64,000 nt of DNA from positions 62,001-126,000 of the forward strand of contig CALUPH010000003.1 of assembly GCA_944322615.1 (NCBI GenBank), read 5' to 3'. This stretch comes from Candidatus Gastranaerophilales bacterium. Lineage in GTDB: Bacteria; Cyanobacteriota; Vampirovibrionia; Gastranaerophilales; Gastranaerophilaceae. The notes below the pieces were generated by a model. That model searched no databases. It was not told the origin of the DNA and saw nothing but the letters and a program-made list of their open reading frames with translations. This document shows, piece after piece, positions 9,167 through 19,235 of this stretch. Positions within the stretch are counted from its first letter, which is position 1. Every line of letters begins with the position of its first letter. The position numbers were made by a program, and so were the translations under genes.

Positions 9167-10045
9167 TTAATAATCCAAATTAACTTGAGAGAATAAAATA
9201 ATTCTATTTTTACCACGTTTCTTTGCATTATATAATGCGTGTTCTGCATATCTTATTATAGAATTTGCATTTTCATCTACATTTTCCATATATGGATAAG
9301 AAGCAATACCACCTGAAATTTTTACAGGATGCCTTTCATCTTCACCTGCTGGAATAAATGACATTTTTTCTACATCACGTCTGAATCTTTCAGCAAATAT
9401 AAAGGCATTTTCTTCACTTGTATCCGGAAGAATTACCATAAATTCTTCATCACCGTATCTGGTAACAACATCTTCTTTTCTTGCTAAATTTAATAACATT
9501 TCAGCTACTTTTTTAAGGAGAACATCACCCCATTCATAGCCATACATATCATTAACAACTTTAAAGAAATCCAAATCAAAAAGAATACAAGAGACTGTTG
9601 ATTTATAACGTTTAGCCCTTGACATTTCTGATTCCAATCGTTCTATTAAAAATTTACGATTATGCAAACCTGTTAACTCATCAGTAGTTGTAATTGATGA
9701 AATTTTTTCTTTTAATTCTTTTATTTTTATTAAATTCTTTAATCTTACAGAAAGTTCATATTCACTAATTGGATTTACAATGTAATCAAATGCTTCACCT
9801 CTTACGGTAATATTACTTGGAACCTCATCAGAAACAACTAATACCGGTATCGGGAACTTCATCACCATTGAAATTTCTTTTAACTTATCCAATGAAATAT
9901 CTATAACAGCAATATCTGCATTTTCCATTTCAATATTCTTAACATCTTCAGCACTCTTAACTATAATATCCATTTCTACAGTTTTTCTGCATAAACTTTC
10001 AAGATTTGAAGCATTTCCGTCTGTATAAATTACTAGATTACTCAT
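9167..10045 (-). CDS. receiver-like/GGDEF domain protein with altered active-site motif
   Basis: 292 residues. Residues 1-105 have the alternating strand/helix pattern of a response-regulator receiver (ADIAVIDISL with a possible phospho-Asp at 49), but the usual acidic pocket and the conserved Lys are not clear. Residues 118-290 are a GGDEF domain (TDELTGLHNRK, FDLDFFKVVND). The active-site loop reads RYGDEEF, so the expected GGEEF is GDEEF (198-202): the second Gly is Asp. The RxxD inhibitory site is intact as RKED at 189-192, five residues upstream. It could be an active diguanylate cyclase, or a c-di-GMP-binding relay that has lost catalysis. It is the first gene of the unit with the two radical SAM proteins. 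Confidence 0.85.
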   Translation of the reverse strand: MSNLVIYTDGNASNLESLCRKTVEMDIIVKSAEDVKNIEMENADIAVIDISLDKLKEISMVMKFPIPVLVVSDEVPSNITVRGEAFDYIVNPISEYELSVRLKNLIKIKELKEKISSITTTDELTGLHNRKFLIERLESEMSRAKRYKSTVSCILFDLDFFKVVNDMYGYEWGDVLLKKVAEMLLNLARKEDVVTRYGDEEFMVILPDTSEENAFIFAERFRRDVEKMSFIPAGEDERHPVKISGGIASYPYMENVDENANSIIRYAEHALYNAKKRGKNRIILFSQVNLDY

Positions 10046-10131
10046 TAAAATACCCTTTCTGTTTGTTTATATTCTATCAAATTTATTACAAAAGTGAAAT
10101 ATACATATATTTGTTGCATATTTTTACATAA

Positions 10132-10161
10132 TTGCAGAAAAAATTTCTTATATAATATAAT
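10132..10161 (+). promoter_or_regulatory. possible promoter for the serine hydrolase gene
   Basis: TTGCAG at 10132-10137 and TATAAT at 10156-10161 lie 18 bases apart, upstream of the very strong Shine-Dalgarno AGGAGGGG at 10170-10177. A second overlapping TATAAT at 10151 makes the exact start of transcription unclear. Confidence 0.4.
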
Positions 10162-10183
10162 ATGTAATCAGGAGGGGATATAG

Positions 10184-11338
10184 TTGCCGGAACCAAATCA
10201 CAAAAGAGTAAGTTCAGATATTTATTCAGCTGTTTATGAACAGTATTATTTTAAAAATACACAAATAAAAAATGTAAAACCAATAAAAAAAGTTAAAAAA
10301 CAAAAGAAAAAATCAATACTGGGCAAAATATTTTCTTATATTTGTGCTGCATTATTGTTATTCTATATTCTGCCTTTCTCCTTTAATAATTTTATAGCAG
10401 ATACCTTCCCCGTTGATACTTCAAAGGCATTAAAAGTTGATTATAGAAAACTTTTATATCCTACTCATAATTACTTATATAAAGATTTATTCTTAGGCAA
10501 ATATGTTGTAAAAGAAGCAACATACAAGAATCATATAATGGTTGATATACAAGAATCTTATGAGAGAACAGGCTTAAAAAATAATTTGCTTGCATTATCG
10601 CAAGAATACAAAAAAATAAAACCTTCCGTATATGTATGGGAATACAATGGAAAAAGCTATGTTGATATAAATGCTGATGAACCATATCCGGCAGCAAGTA
10701 TAATTAAAATTCCCGTACTAATTGAAATGTTTAGAGAAATTGAACACGGCAAATTTTCTTTAAATGACAAAATGGTTCTTGAAGATTTTTATAGAGCCTC
10801 CGGTTCAGGAAAATTACAGTACTCACAAGGCGGTATTGCCCATTCTATGGACTATCTGGCAAGAATAATGATAGAAAACTCAGATAATTCTTCTACAAAT
10901 ATGATTATGGCAAAAATGGGAGGAATGTCTGAAGTAAATAAAGCTATTAACAGATGGGGCTTAAAAACAACTCATATTAACACTTGGCTTCCTGACCTAG
11001 AAGGTACAAACATTACAACAGCCAGAGAAATGGCAAAAATGTTCTTTAATATTGATTCGACAAATATACTTTCAAGCAGTTCAAAAAGACAAATGGCTGA
11101 TTATTTAGGGCACGTAAAAAATAACAGATTATTACAAGCAGGATTACCATCTGATGCTATTTTACTTCATAAAACAGGTGATATAGGGTTTATGTTAGGT
11201 GACGCGGGTATCGTAAAAACAGCAAATGGTAAAAAATATATCGTCGTTATACTTGCAAAAAGACCTTATAATAATCACCAAGGAAAAGAATTTATAGTTA
11301 AAGCTTCAAGATTAATCTATAACAATATATACAATTAA
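10184..11338 (+). CDS. membrane-anchored serine hydrolase of the class A beta-lactamase fold
   Basis: 384-residue protein with a basic N-terminus, one membrane segment at about residues 48-70, and an extracytoplasmic beta-lactamase-like domain. The three active-site motifs are present: SxxK at 172-175 (SIIK), SDN at 233-235 and KTG at 330-332. The start is a TTG at 10184, chosen because a near-perfect Shine-Dalgarno AGGAGGGG ends six bases before it. The omega-loop Glu that class A beta-lactamases use for deacylation is not evident (the aligned stretch reads TWLPDLEGTN). A peptidoglycan-related or esterase role is therefore at least as likely as antibiotic hydrolysis. This family (Beta-lactamase2) is common in cyanobacteria. 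Confidence 0.85.
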   Translation: MPEPNHKRVSSDIYSAVYEQYYFKNTQIKNVKPIKKVKKQKKKSILGKIFSYICAALLLFYILPFSFNNFIADTFPVDTSKALKVDYRKLLYPTHNYLYKDLFLGKYVVKEATYKNHIMVDIQESYERTGLKNNLLALSQEYKKIKPSVYVWEYNGKSYVDINADEPYPAASIIKIPVLIEMFREIEHGKFSLNDKMVLEDFYRASGSGKLQYSQGGIAHSMDYLARIMIENSDNSSTNMIMAKMGGMSEVNKAINRWGLKTTHINTWLPDLEGTNITTAREMAKMFFNIDSTNILSSSSKRQMADYLGHVKNNRLLQAGLPSDAILLHKTGDIGFMLGDAGIVKTANGKKYIVVILAKRPYNNHQGKEFIVKASRLIYNNIYN

Positions 11339-11463
11339 ACGTTAACAACGTATTAATATTATATGCGTGTAACTTTACATTGTAAAAAAATAATACCTTA
11401 TTAGCAAAAAAGAGAAATTTTTTATTTTTTTTTCTGTTATAATTGTCATAGGAACAATCATTA

Positions 11464-12810
11464 ATGAAAACATCAAAGCTAACTATATACATCTTTTTAA
11501 GTTTAGTATTAGGAATACTTGTGGGTTGGAAATTCCCTGAAATCGGAAGACAAATGCACCCATTAGCTACCGGTTTTTTAAATATGATAAAAATGATTAT
11601 TGCTCCTTTGTTATTTTCTGTAGTTGTTACAGGGATAGCATCGCACGGAAATATAAACTCTTTAGGTAAATTAGGTGCAAAAACAGTAGTCTATTTTGCT
11701 ATAGCAACTTCTTTTGCACTAATAATTGGTCTGGGGGTTGGATTTGTATTTAAACCCGGGGATGGTTTTTCTACAACAATATCTCAAAACATGTTAGATA
11801 CTGCTTCTGTTATGGCAGCAGAAAATAGTCATAACTCATTTATTGAAATGATGGTTAATATAGTTCCGGCAAGTATCATAAAAGCTATGGCTGAAGGTGA
11901 TTTACTTCAAATAGTAGTTTTTTCAATTTTCTTTGCATTAGCCATTTGTGCAGTAGGCGAAAAAGCAAAACCTGTTTTAGATTGTATTTCTTCACTTTCT
12001 GAGGTTATGTTTAAATTCACTCATTTTGTAATGAATTTTGCACCTATTGGTGTTTTTGGAGCTATTTCATATACAATAGCAGAAAGCGGATTAGGTGTAA
12101 TGGTAAATTACGCCAAAATTATAGGTTCTCTATATTTTGCACTACTGGCTTTTCTGTTCTTAATATTAAATGTAGCTTGCAGAATTGTTGGAATTTCAGT
12201 ATTTTCTGTAATAAGAGCGATAAGAGAACCTGCTTTACTTGCTTTTACTACAGCAACATCAGAAGCAGCACTGCCTCAAGCTATGAAAATAATGGAAAGT
12301 TTTGGAGTTCCTAAAAATATAGTTGGGTTTGTAATGCCGACCGGCTATACGTTTAATTTAGACGGTTCTACACTATATTTAGCTTTAGCAATGTTATTTT
12401 CCCTTCAAATTGTTGGGATTGAAATTTCCCCAATACAACTAATTTTTGTAATGGGAACTTTAATGTTAACAAGTAAGGGAATAGCAGGTGTTCCAAGAGT
12501 TGCATTAGTTATTTTGGCAGGTACTTTATCAAGTTTCGGATATCCTTTAATTGGTGTCGCTATTTTGCTTGGCATAGATCAAATTTTAGATATGGGTAGA
12601 ACTACCGTCAACTTAATCGGAAACTGCGTCGCAACAATTGTTATTGCAAGATGGGAAAATGTTTTTAATTATACCAAAATGGAAGAATTCAATAAACAAT
12701 TCGAAAAACAAAAAGAAAGAACTTTTCCTCTTTTCGGCAAAGAATTAATATCAAAGGTTACTATTGAAGAACATTCTGAATGCGGTATTTCTGATAATAA
12801 TGAAAATTAA
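11464..12810 (+). CDS. dicarboxylate/amino acid:cation symporter (DAACS family)
   Basis: 448-residue inner-membrane transporter that couples uptake of C4-dicarboxylates or glutamate/aspartate to H+ or Na+. Family marks are visible: the N-terminal IIAPLLFSVVVTGIA helix, the serine/threonine-rich re-entrant loop (FTTATSEAALPQAM), the NLDGST motif with the following helix, and the second loop with SKGIAGVPR. The protein has many hydrophobic helices. Length matches GltP/DctA. A leader with TATAAT at 11438 and ATAGGAACAA precedes the ATG. The exact substrate cannot be decided from these motifs. Confidence 0.9.
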   Translation: MKTSKLTIYIFLSLVLGILVGWKFPEIGRQMHPLATGFLNMIKMIIAPLLFSVVVTGIASHGNINSLGKLGAKTVVYFAIATSFALIIGLGVGFVFKPGDGFSTTISQNMLDTASVMAAENSHNSFIEMMVNIVPASIIKAMAEGDLLQIVVFSIFFALAICAVGEKAKPVLDCISSLSEVMFKFTHFVMNFAPIGVFGAISYTIAESGLGVMVNYAKIIGSLYFALLAFLFLILNVACRIVGISVFSVIRAIREPALLAFTTATSEAALPQAMKIMESFGVPKNIVGFVMPTGYTFNLDGSTLYLALAMLFSLQIVGIEISPIQLIFVMGTLMLTSKGIAGVPRVALVILAGTLSSFGYPLIGVAILLGIDQILDMGRTTVNLIGNCVATIVIARWENVFNYTKMEEFNKQFEKQKERTFPLFGKELISKVTIEEHSECGISDNNEN

Positions 12811-12826
12811 GAACAATTAATCTTTA

Positions 12827-15800
12827 CTATAAACTTGGCATCATATCTGAGAAATCAGGTATTGTTTCCGGCTCATCTATTTCATAAGAGTCGGGAATTG
12901 TCCACATAAAAGAATTTATAGCATTTAGCGAATTTATATTTCCGTATATATTAACTTTAAATGTATTAGTCTTACTGCCTTTTTGATTATACAAGTCCGG
13001 AATTTTGTTCATTATACTAGAAGGAACAACACTAAAAGTAACATCTTTTTTACCTTTTTGACCGCTCATCATTTCAGATATTGATACATTACCAAAAGAA
13101 CCTAATTTTTCTCTTATTTCATCAGAAATTCTTCCATAAATATCTATATTAGCTTGATTAGTAATCAAATTATGTCTACCTTTTAAGAACAAACTCATAT
13201 TCGTTCCTGTTGTTTGAATTCCATCTGTGAGCATATAACCGTTTTGGAATAATATATTACCTTTAGCAACCCTATACTGAGCTGTATTATCGTGAACAAG
13301 CATATTTGCAATTCTATTTAAAGTTGCATTTAAAATTCCATGGTATAACAAGTTTTGTGCATATAAATAATATTCAAACTTGCCTAAAGTTCCCATTCTT
13401 CCATTAGTAGCATTAAATTGCAGATTTCCGTTTAGTGATTTTAACACAGTATTATAATCACCTGTATTCATAGAAAGCTTAGCATTAAAATCAGCTCTTC
13501 CTGCCAAATTATCTTCTATTTTACATAAATCATACAAAGAATTTTTTATATCTATACCCTTACCTGAAATATCAAAGTCTAAGTGTCCATTTGATAAATC
13601 ATAAGCTGCTTTACCGTTTATAAATCCTGAATATGAATTTGCAGCAATATCTGACATTTTTAGAATATTTTTCTCTATTTTAAAGTCTGAACTGATGTCT
13701 CTTGCCTTTAAATCCAGCATTTTCAAATTATTTATAGTAATAATCCCTTTCTCTACAGTAATTTTCGACTCAGCAAAAGGATTTCTTTCTCTCTGTATCA
13801 TAGAAAACATTGAATTTAAATCTAAATTCATTGAATTCAATTGAAGATTTTTTACAATTATATTATTTAAATCAATATTAGATGATAAATCAGCAACCAA
13901 ATTAAAGTTTGAATCATTTACAGTTACATTTGGAGCTAAAACTCTAATATTATTATTTGCTAAACTAATATCCACATTTTTTAAAGAAGTAAGATACTTT
14001 TTCAAGTTATACTTAAATACTCTAACATTACCATTTATGTCAGGAGATTTTATTTCTTTATTTAGAAGCAAGTTTGCCTTTAAAGAAATTTCTTCCCCGC
14101 CAAAAAAGTTTGTTGCAACAGTTAAAGACTCAGGAATATTTACCCTTAAATTTTTTAAATATGCTTCTTTACAAAGTAAAAGCTCTCCGTTTATACCAAT
14201 TATCTTTCTATTTTTATTTGCATTTTCTTCATTTAAAGAAAAGTCTTTAATATTTACAGTTTCTCCAGTTAAACTGCAATCCAAATTTACAAAAGACGGT
14301 TTTTTAAATAACTCATTTATAACCATATAGGATATATAATTATTCTCATTAGCTTTTAAATTGGCTCTTATATTTACAATCTCACCTTGGAATTGAATAT
14401 TCCCGGTTGTATTAATTTTCCCCTGAGCTTTATATGGTAATTTAACATCAGGTTTAAGAAACTCTGCTAATTCAGAAGCAAAAATATTGCCTTGCAAATT
14501 AATTTGCCCTATTGGTTTATTTTTGTAATTATTTAATATTCCTGAAACTCTCAGTGAATTTGGTGATGAAAGAATATTTTCAGGTATTGAAATTTTGTTT
14601 TCATCAAATAAAACTTTAAACTCAGTCGATGAAATTTTTCTGTTTTTATAGCTAGCCAAAACATTATTACAAATTACATTTCCTGAATATTTTTTATCAT
14701 TTCCCGTAAAATTAATATTTACAGAATTTGCCAAAACAGGTATATTATACTGCCTGTCTTTTATAGACAAATCCTTTATGTTTATATCTGATTTTAGATT
14801 ATATGATTTATTCAAAACTCCCGATATATTTGAATTTAAAGACAATTTACCTTTTGTTATCGTAAATGGCAAATCTTTATCTATACCAAACAAATTAACA
14901 ACATTATTTAAATTCAAATCATTTGAAGATGCATTGATATCAAAAGAAACATCTTCATTAACAACTCCATAGATAATTATAGGAGTTTTATTCACTATAG
15001 CTTCTGCTTTTTCTATTAATATCTTATTATTATTTAAATTAACAAAAGCATTTATTCCCGATACAGAATAAGGCAAAGATTCATGTTTTACAGCTGCATT
15101 CACAACTCTTGCATTTCCATATGATTTTAATTTTTTAAAATCTGAACTTAACTTAAAATCAGCATCCAATAAACCGGTCACTTTTATATCATTTATTGGA
15201 TTTGGAATATTTAAAATTTCAGTAACTCCTGAAATTATTTTTGTTAAATTAGCTAAATTTATATTCTTTGCTTTTGTTGTAACATCAATTGTTCTTTTCT
15301 TTCCAAAAGAAAAAATTCCATTTAATTCTGCACTATCAGTTTTGGAAGTATGAATTATTGAATCAATTTTAACTTCTTGACCATTAAAAACTAAATCAAC
15401 ATTATTATCTGATAAAACAACATCATCAAGCTTTAAGGATAAATCACTAACATTAAGTTGCCCATATATATTGCTATCCGAATCAATTTTTAAGTGACCT
15501 AATATATTTCCCTTAACATTAGAATCGAAAATTGTTTTAAACGGAGAAAATGAAAATTGAGGCTTTTCTGTATTTAATGATGAAATTAGATCAATATCAT
15601 ATTTTATATATTCATTTTTGTTTTCGTAAAGTGCACCTTTTAATGCAAAATGAGCTTTATCATTCAATTTTAAATTCTTCAAAAGTAACTTATCACCCTC
15701 TAAATAAAATGTTTTATTTATGGATTCATCATAAAATTTAATTTTATATCTTTCGCAAACTGTATCGTGCACTAAATTATCAAGTTTAAAACCGTTTGTA

Positions 15801-16222
15801 TTAACCGTTTTATTTATATCTATGTATTTTTCCAGAGAAGTTGAAAAATCCTTGTACAACGTAATATTAATTATAGGTCTTGTTAATTTTGCATCCTTTA
15901 TAACAATTCGTTTAAAAATTAACGGAAAGATTTTAACTTTTAAATCAACTTCTTTTAATTTCAGAAAAACTTCATTATCAGGATAAAGAACAAGTGTATG
16001 AAACATATGAATTTTCAAATACGGAGTTAAACTTTTTTTAAATGAAATATCTTCACATAAAACTTTAAATCCGGTTTCTTTTTCAATAGCCTCAGAAACT
16101 GTGTTTTTATATTTGTTTAAATCAACAACATTAGGAACAATAAGCAAGGCAGAATAATATAGTGCGCTACAGGAAACCGCACAAAAAAGAACACCTAATG
16201 TTATTTTTTTCCATTTTTGCAT
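12827..16222 (-). CDS. AsmA-family inner-membrane-anchored envelope protein
   Basis: Large protein of 1131 residues with one N-terminal membrane anchor (residues about 7-30), the AsmA N-terminal pattern (VVDLNKYKNTVSEAIEKETGFKV..), a long series of repeating beta-strand segments typical of the beta-taco groove proteins that bridge inner and outer membranes for lipid transport, and a C-terminal AsmA_2-like block (FNAKLSMNTGDYNTVLKSLNG..NGRMGTLGKF). Its presence implies a diderm envelope. It follows the ATP synthase gamma gene by 8 bases and is convergent with the symporter gene. The family is clear; the lipid cargo is not known. Confidence 0.85.
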   Translation of the reverse strand: MQKWKKITLGVLFCAVSCSALYYSALLIVPNVVDLNKYKNTVSEAIEKETGFKVLCEDISFKKSLTPYLKIHMFHTLVLYPDNEVFLKLKEVDLKVKIFPLIFKRIVIKDAKLTRPIINITLYKDFSTSLEKYIDINKTVNTNGFKLDNLVHDTVCERYKIKFYDESINKTFYLEGDKLLLKNLKLNDKAHFALKGALYENKNEYIKYDIDLISSLNTEKPQFSFSPFKTIFDSNVKGNILGHLKIDSDSNIYGQLNVSDLSLKLDDVVLSDNNVDLVFNGQEVKIDSIIHTSKTDSAELNGIFSFGKKRTIDVTTKAKNINLANLTKIISGVTEILNIPNPINDIKVTGLLDADFKLSSDFKKLKSYGNARVVNAAVKHESLPYSVSGINAFVNLNNNKILIEKAEAIVNKTPIIIYGVVNEDVSFDINASSNDLNLNNVVNLFGIDKDLPFTITKGKLSLNSNISGVLNKSYNLKSDINIKDLSIKDRQYNIPVLANSVNINFTGNDKKYSGNVICNNVLASYKNRKISSTEFKVLFDENKISIPENILSSPNSLRVSGILNNYKNKPIGQINLQGNIFASELAEFLKPDVKLPYKAQGKINTTGNIQFQGEIVNIRANLKANENNYISYMVINELFKKPSFVNLDCSLTGETVNIKDFSLNEENANKNRKIIGINGELLLCKEAYLKNLRVNIPESLTVATNFFGGEEISLKANLLLNKEIKSPDINGNVRVFKYNLKKYLTSLKNVDISLANNNIRVLAPNVTVNDSNFNLVADLSSNIDLNNIIVKNLQLNSMNLDLNSMFSMIQRERNPFAESKITVEKGIITINNLKMLDLKARDISSDFKIEKNILKMSDIAANSYSGFINGKAAYDLSNGHLDFDISGKGIDIKNSLYDLCKIEDNLAGRADFNAKLSMNTGDYNTVLKSLNGNLQFNATNGRMGTLGKFEYYLYAQNLLYHGILNATLNRIANMLVHDNTAQYRVAKGNILFQNGYMLTDGIQTTGTNMSLFLKGRHNLITNQANIDIYGRISDEIREKLGSFGNVSISEMMSGQKGKKDVTFSVVPSSIMNKIPDLYNQKGSKTNTFKVNIYGNINSLNAINSFMWTIPDSYEIDEPETIPDFSDMMPSL

Positions 16223-16230
16223 ATTTGTTT

Positions 16231-17151
16231 TTACTTATTTATAGCTGCACTACCACCGACAATTTCTGTCAGTTCTTGAGTTATCATTGCTTGACGAACC
16301 TTATTATAATCAATAGTCAACATTTGAATCATTTCTTCGGCATTATCACAAGCAGCGGACATTGCTGTCATCCTTGATGCTAACTCACTTGCTATAGATT
16401 CTAACATAGCTTGAAAAATTATGCTTGATATAAATAGAGGAACTAATTCTGATAATACAGACGGTAAACTCGGTTCAATTTCCATATCTGTATACTCTTC
16501 CTTAGTATAATCAAAATCAATATCATCAAGAGGAAGAATATCCCATTTTTCAACAGAATATGACATCATATTTCTAAAACGGGTAGTAATGATTTCCATA
16601 GAATCAATATCACCGTTAACAAAAGAACGAGCCATATCAGAAGCAACTAATCGAGCTTGTGATGATGTTGGTGTTTCACTAAATGTCAAATACGTTTGTG
16701 TGATTTTAAAACCTTTTTCATCTGCAACACGTTTTAAAGCATTATAGCCTTTCTGACCGACAATAAATAATTCACAGCCAATACCTTTATCTTGATAATC
16801 TTGGACAACTTTCAAAGTATATCTGACTAAATTTGCATTAAAAGCGCCTGATAAGCCTTTATTAGATGTTATTACCAATAACCCTACATTCTCTATTTTT
16901 CTTTCTGTCAATAAGACAGGATAATTATTTAAGGGTTCCTTAAAACTAGCTTGAGCAGACTCTATTGCACATACAGAATGTAACAGACGATAGAACATTT
17001 TTTCCAGTTCAAATGTAAATGGTCTTGATGCTTTCACTTTATTTTCAAACTTTTTAACTTTTGCAGAAGCAACCATTTTCATAGCACGTGTAATTTTTTG
17101 CGTACTTTTTATTGAATTTATTCTTGTTCTTATCTTTTTTAAATTTGCCAT
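16231..17151 (-). CDS. atpG: F1Fo ATP synthase gamma subunit
   Basis: Central rotor shaft of F1. The 306-residue protein begins with the conserved coil MANLKKIRTRINSIKSTQKI and ends with TEIVGGSAAINK after the second coil (ASELASRMTAMSAACDNAEEMI). The part between the Rossmann-like domain and the C-terminal coil is about as long as in E. coli. The roughly 35-40-residue regulatory insertion of photosynthetic cyanobacteria and chloroplasts is not present. It is the last ATP synthase gene of this operon, and no beta or epsilon gene follows, as in cyanobacteria (where this subunit is called atpC). Confidence 0.96.
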   Translation of the reverse strand: MANLKKIRTRINSIKSTQKITRAMKMVASAKVKKFENKVKASRPFTFELEKMFYRLLHSVCAIESAQASFKEPLNNYPVLLTERKIENVGLLVITSNKGLSGAFNANLVRYTLKVVQDYQDKGIGCELFIVGQKGYNALKRVADEKGFKITQTYLTFSETPTSSQARLVASDMARSFVNGDIDSMEIITTRFRNMMSYSVEKWDILPLDDIDFDYTKEEYTDMEIEPSLPSVLSELVPLFISSIIFQAMLESIASELASRMTAMSAACDNAEEMIQMLTIDYNKVRQAMITQELTEIVGGSAAINK

Positions 17152-17158
17152 TTTTTAC

Positions 17159-18676
17159 CTATTTAAAGAAATTAGTTTTATAATTATTTAATTTTTCAGT
17201 TAGAGCAGCCTTATCTTCATCAGAAAGTTTTTCACCTGCATTTAATCTGTCAGATAAATCTTTCATATTCGCATCAAAGAAATCAAACCAACCTTGTTTA
17301 AAACTTTGAATTTTAAGATTATCAACATCATCTAACATTCCTTCATTTGCTGCAAATAAGATACTAACTTGCTGTGCAACACTTAATGGAGAATATTGAG
17401 GCTGTTTAAGAACTTCAACAAGCTTTTGACCTCTTGTTAATTGGTCTTTTGTTGCTTTATCCAAATCGCTTGCGAATTGGGCAAATGCTTCAAGTTCTCT
17501 GTATTGAGCCAAATCAAGTCTTAATTTACCTGCAACTTGCTTGATACCTTTAGTTTGAGCGGCACCACCAACACGAGAAACCGATATACCGGCATTTATT
17601 GCAGGTCTTGTACCTGAGTTAAATAAATTTGATTCCAAGAAAATTTGTCCGTCTGTAATAGAAATTACATTTGTTGAAATATATGCTGAAACATCTCCTG
17701 CTTGAGTTTCTATGATAGGAAGAGCTGTTATACTACCACCGCCTAGTTCATCATTCAATTTACAAGCTCTTTCAAGTAATCTTGAATGTAAATAGAATAC
17801 ATCACCGGGGTATGCTTCTCTTCCTGAAGGTCTTTTTAATAACAAACTCATTGCACGATATGCTTGAGCATGTTTTGAAAGATCATCATATATAATCAGA
17901 CAATGTTTTCCTTGGTCCATAAATTCTTCTGCAATTGCGCAGCCAGCAAATGGCGCAATATACTGTATAGGTGCAGATTCATTAGCCGGAGCACTAACTA
18001 TAATAGTATATTCCATTGCACCAAAATTTTCTAATGTTTTTGCTAATTGAGCAACTGTAGATGTTTTTTGACCAATTGCAACGTAAATACAAATTACATC
18101 TTTGCCTTTTTGGTTAATAATTGTATCAATCGCAATAGCAGTTTTACCTGTTTGCCTGTCACCAATTATAAGTTCTCTTTGTCCTCTTCCAATAGGAGTT
18201 AAAGCATCTATTGCAGTTAAGCCTGTTTGAAGTGGTTCACATACAGATTTTCTTGTTACAATACCTGGTGCAACTCTTTCTATAGGTCTTGTTTTTGAAC
18301 AAACAATATCACCGTTACCATCAATAGGTACACCAGTTGGGTCAATAATTCTTCCGAGTAAAGCTTCTCCAACAGGTACTGAAGCTATTCTTCCAGTAGT
18401 TTTGACAATCGTTCCTTCTTTTATATGAGTATATTCTCCAAGTATTACAACACCAACATTATCTTCTTCAAGATTCAATGCAATACCTAAAGTTCCTTTA
18501 CCGTCCTCAAACTCTACAAGTTCTGATGACATTACATCTGATAACCCATATACCTTAGATATACCATCAGCAACTTCTATTACTGTACCAATGTTTTTTA
18601 CTTCTAATTTTGATTCATAATTTTGAAGTTTTTCTTTTATTATCGATGTTATTTCATCAGGATTAATTGTTACCAT
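17159..18676 (-). CDS. atpA: F1Fo ATP synthase alpha subunit
   Basis: Regulatory nucleotide-binding subunit of the F1 head, 505 residues. The P-loop reads [12 protein letters not shown], and the alpha signature segment [17 protein letters not shown] is intact. The start overlaps the end of the delta gene by 14 bases, so translation is probably coupled, and the gamma gene follows after 7 bases. Length and composition are normal. Its partner beta must be encoded elsewhere. Confidence 0.98.
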   Translation of the reverse strand: MVTINPDEITSIIKEKLQNYESKLEVKNIGTVIEVADGISKVYGLSDVMSSELVEFEDGKGTLGIALNLEEDNVGVVILGEYTHIKEGTIVKTTGRIASVPVGEALLGRIIDPTGVPIDGNGDIVCSKTRPIERVAPGIVTRKSVCEPLQTGLTAIDALTPIGRGQRELIIGDRQTGKTAIAIDTIINQKGKDVICIYVAIGQKTSTVAQLAKTLENFGAMEYTIIVSAPANESAPIQYIAPFAGCAIAEEFMDQGKHCLIIYDDLSKHAQAYRAMSLLLKRPSGREAYPGDVFYLHSRLLERACKLNDELGGGSITALPIIETQAGDVSAYISTNVISITDGQIFLESNLFNSGTRPAINAGISVSRVGGAAQTKGIKQVAGKLRLDLAQYRELEAFAQFASDLDKATKDQLTRGQKLVEVLKQPQYSPLSVAQQVSILFAANEGMLDDVDNLKIQSFKQGWFDFFDANMKDLSDRLNAGEKLSDEDKAALTEKLNNYKTNFFK

Positions 18677-19235
18677 AGCTGTTTCCCTTTGTTAATTGTT
18701 TTTTCATAGTCTCAAATTTTGTTCTAAGGCTGCAGTCGATTGTCTTATCTCCAATTTCTATTATCAAACCGCCTATTATTTTTTCATCTTTAATATATTC
18801 AGGCTGAACTGTTTTCATAAGTTTATTTTGTAATTTTTCTACAATTTTTTGTTTTTGAGTTTCATCAAGCTCTATTGCTGAAATTATTAAAGGTTTAACT
18901 ATATTATTTGCCTCATTATATATTACTGAATACTGATTTATAATTTCATCTAATACATTTAATCTGTTTGAATCAATCAGTATAAATATAAAATCAATTG
19001 TTATTTTATCAGTATGAATAGAAAATATTTTATCCGCAATGGATTTTTTATCCTCTATTTTTACAACCGGATTCAACAAAGCATTAGCCAATTCGGGATT
19101 TGCATTTATAGTCTCTGCTATAAACAATAAATCATTATATACTTTATCTGCTTTATCAGCTTCTATAGCTGACTCCAACAATGCATTTGCATATTTTCTA
19201 GCTATTTTTATATTTTTTATGTCGCCGATTTTCAT
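18663..19235 (-). CDS. atpH: F1Fo ATP synthase delta subunit
   Basis: Peripheral-stalk cap that ties F1 to the b/b' stator. The 190-residue protein begins with the family pattern [17 protein letters not shown] and ends with the typical [25 protein letters not shown] block. It overlaps the upstream b gene by 4 bases and the downstream alpha gene by 14 bases. In cyanobacterial nomenclature it is atpD. Confidence 0.95.
   Translation of the reverse strand: MKIGDIKNIKIARKYANALLESAIEADKADKVYNDLLFIAETINANPELANALLNPVVKIEDKKSIADKIFSIHTDKITIDFIFILIDSNRLNVLDEIINQYSVIYNEANNIVKPLIISAIELDETQKQKIVEKLQNKLMKTVQPEYIKDEKIIGGLIIEIGDKTIDCSLRTKFETMKKQLTKGNSYGNN

Noticed and set aside
10184-11338. Calling the gene an antibiotic-resistance beta-lactamase
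   Set aside because: The three active-site motifs are shared with PBP-like hydrolases and the deacylating Glu is not evident.
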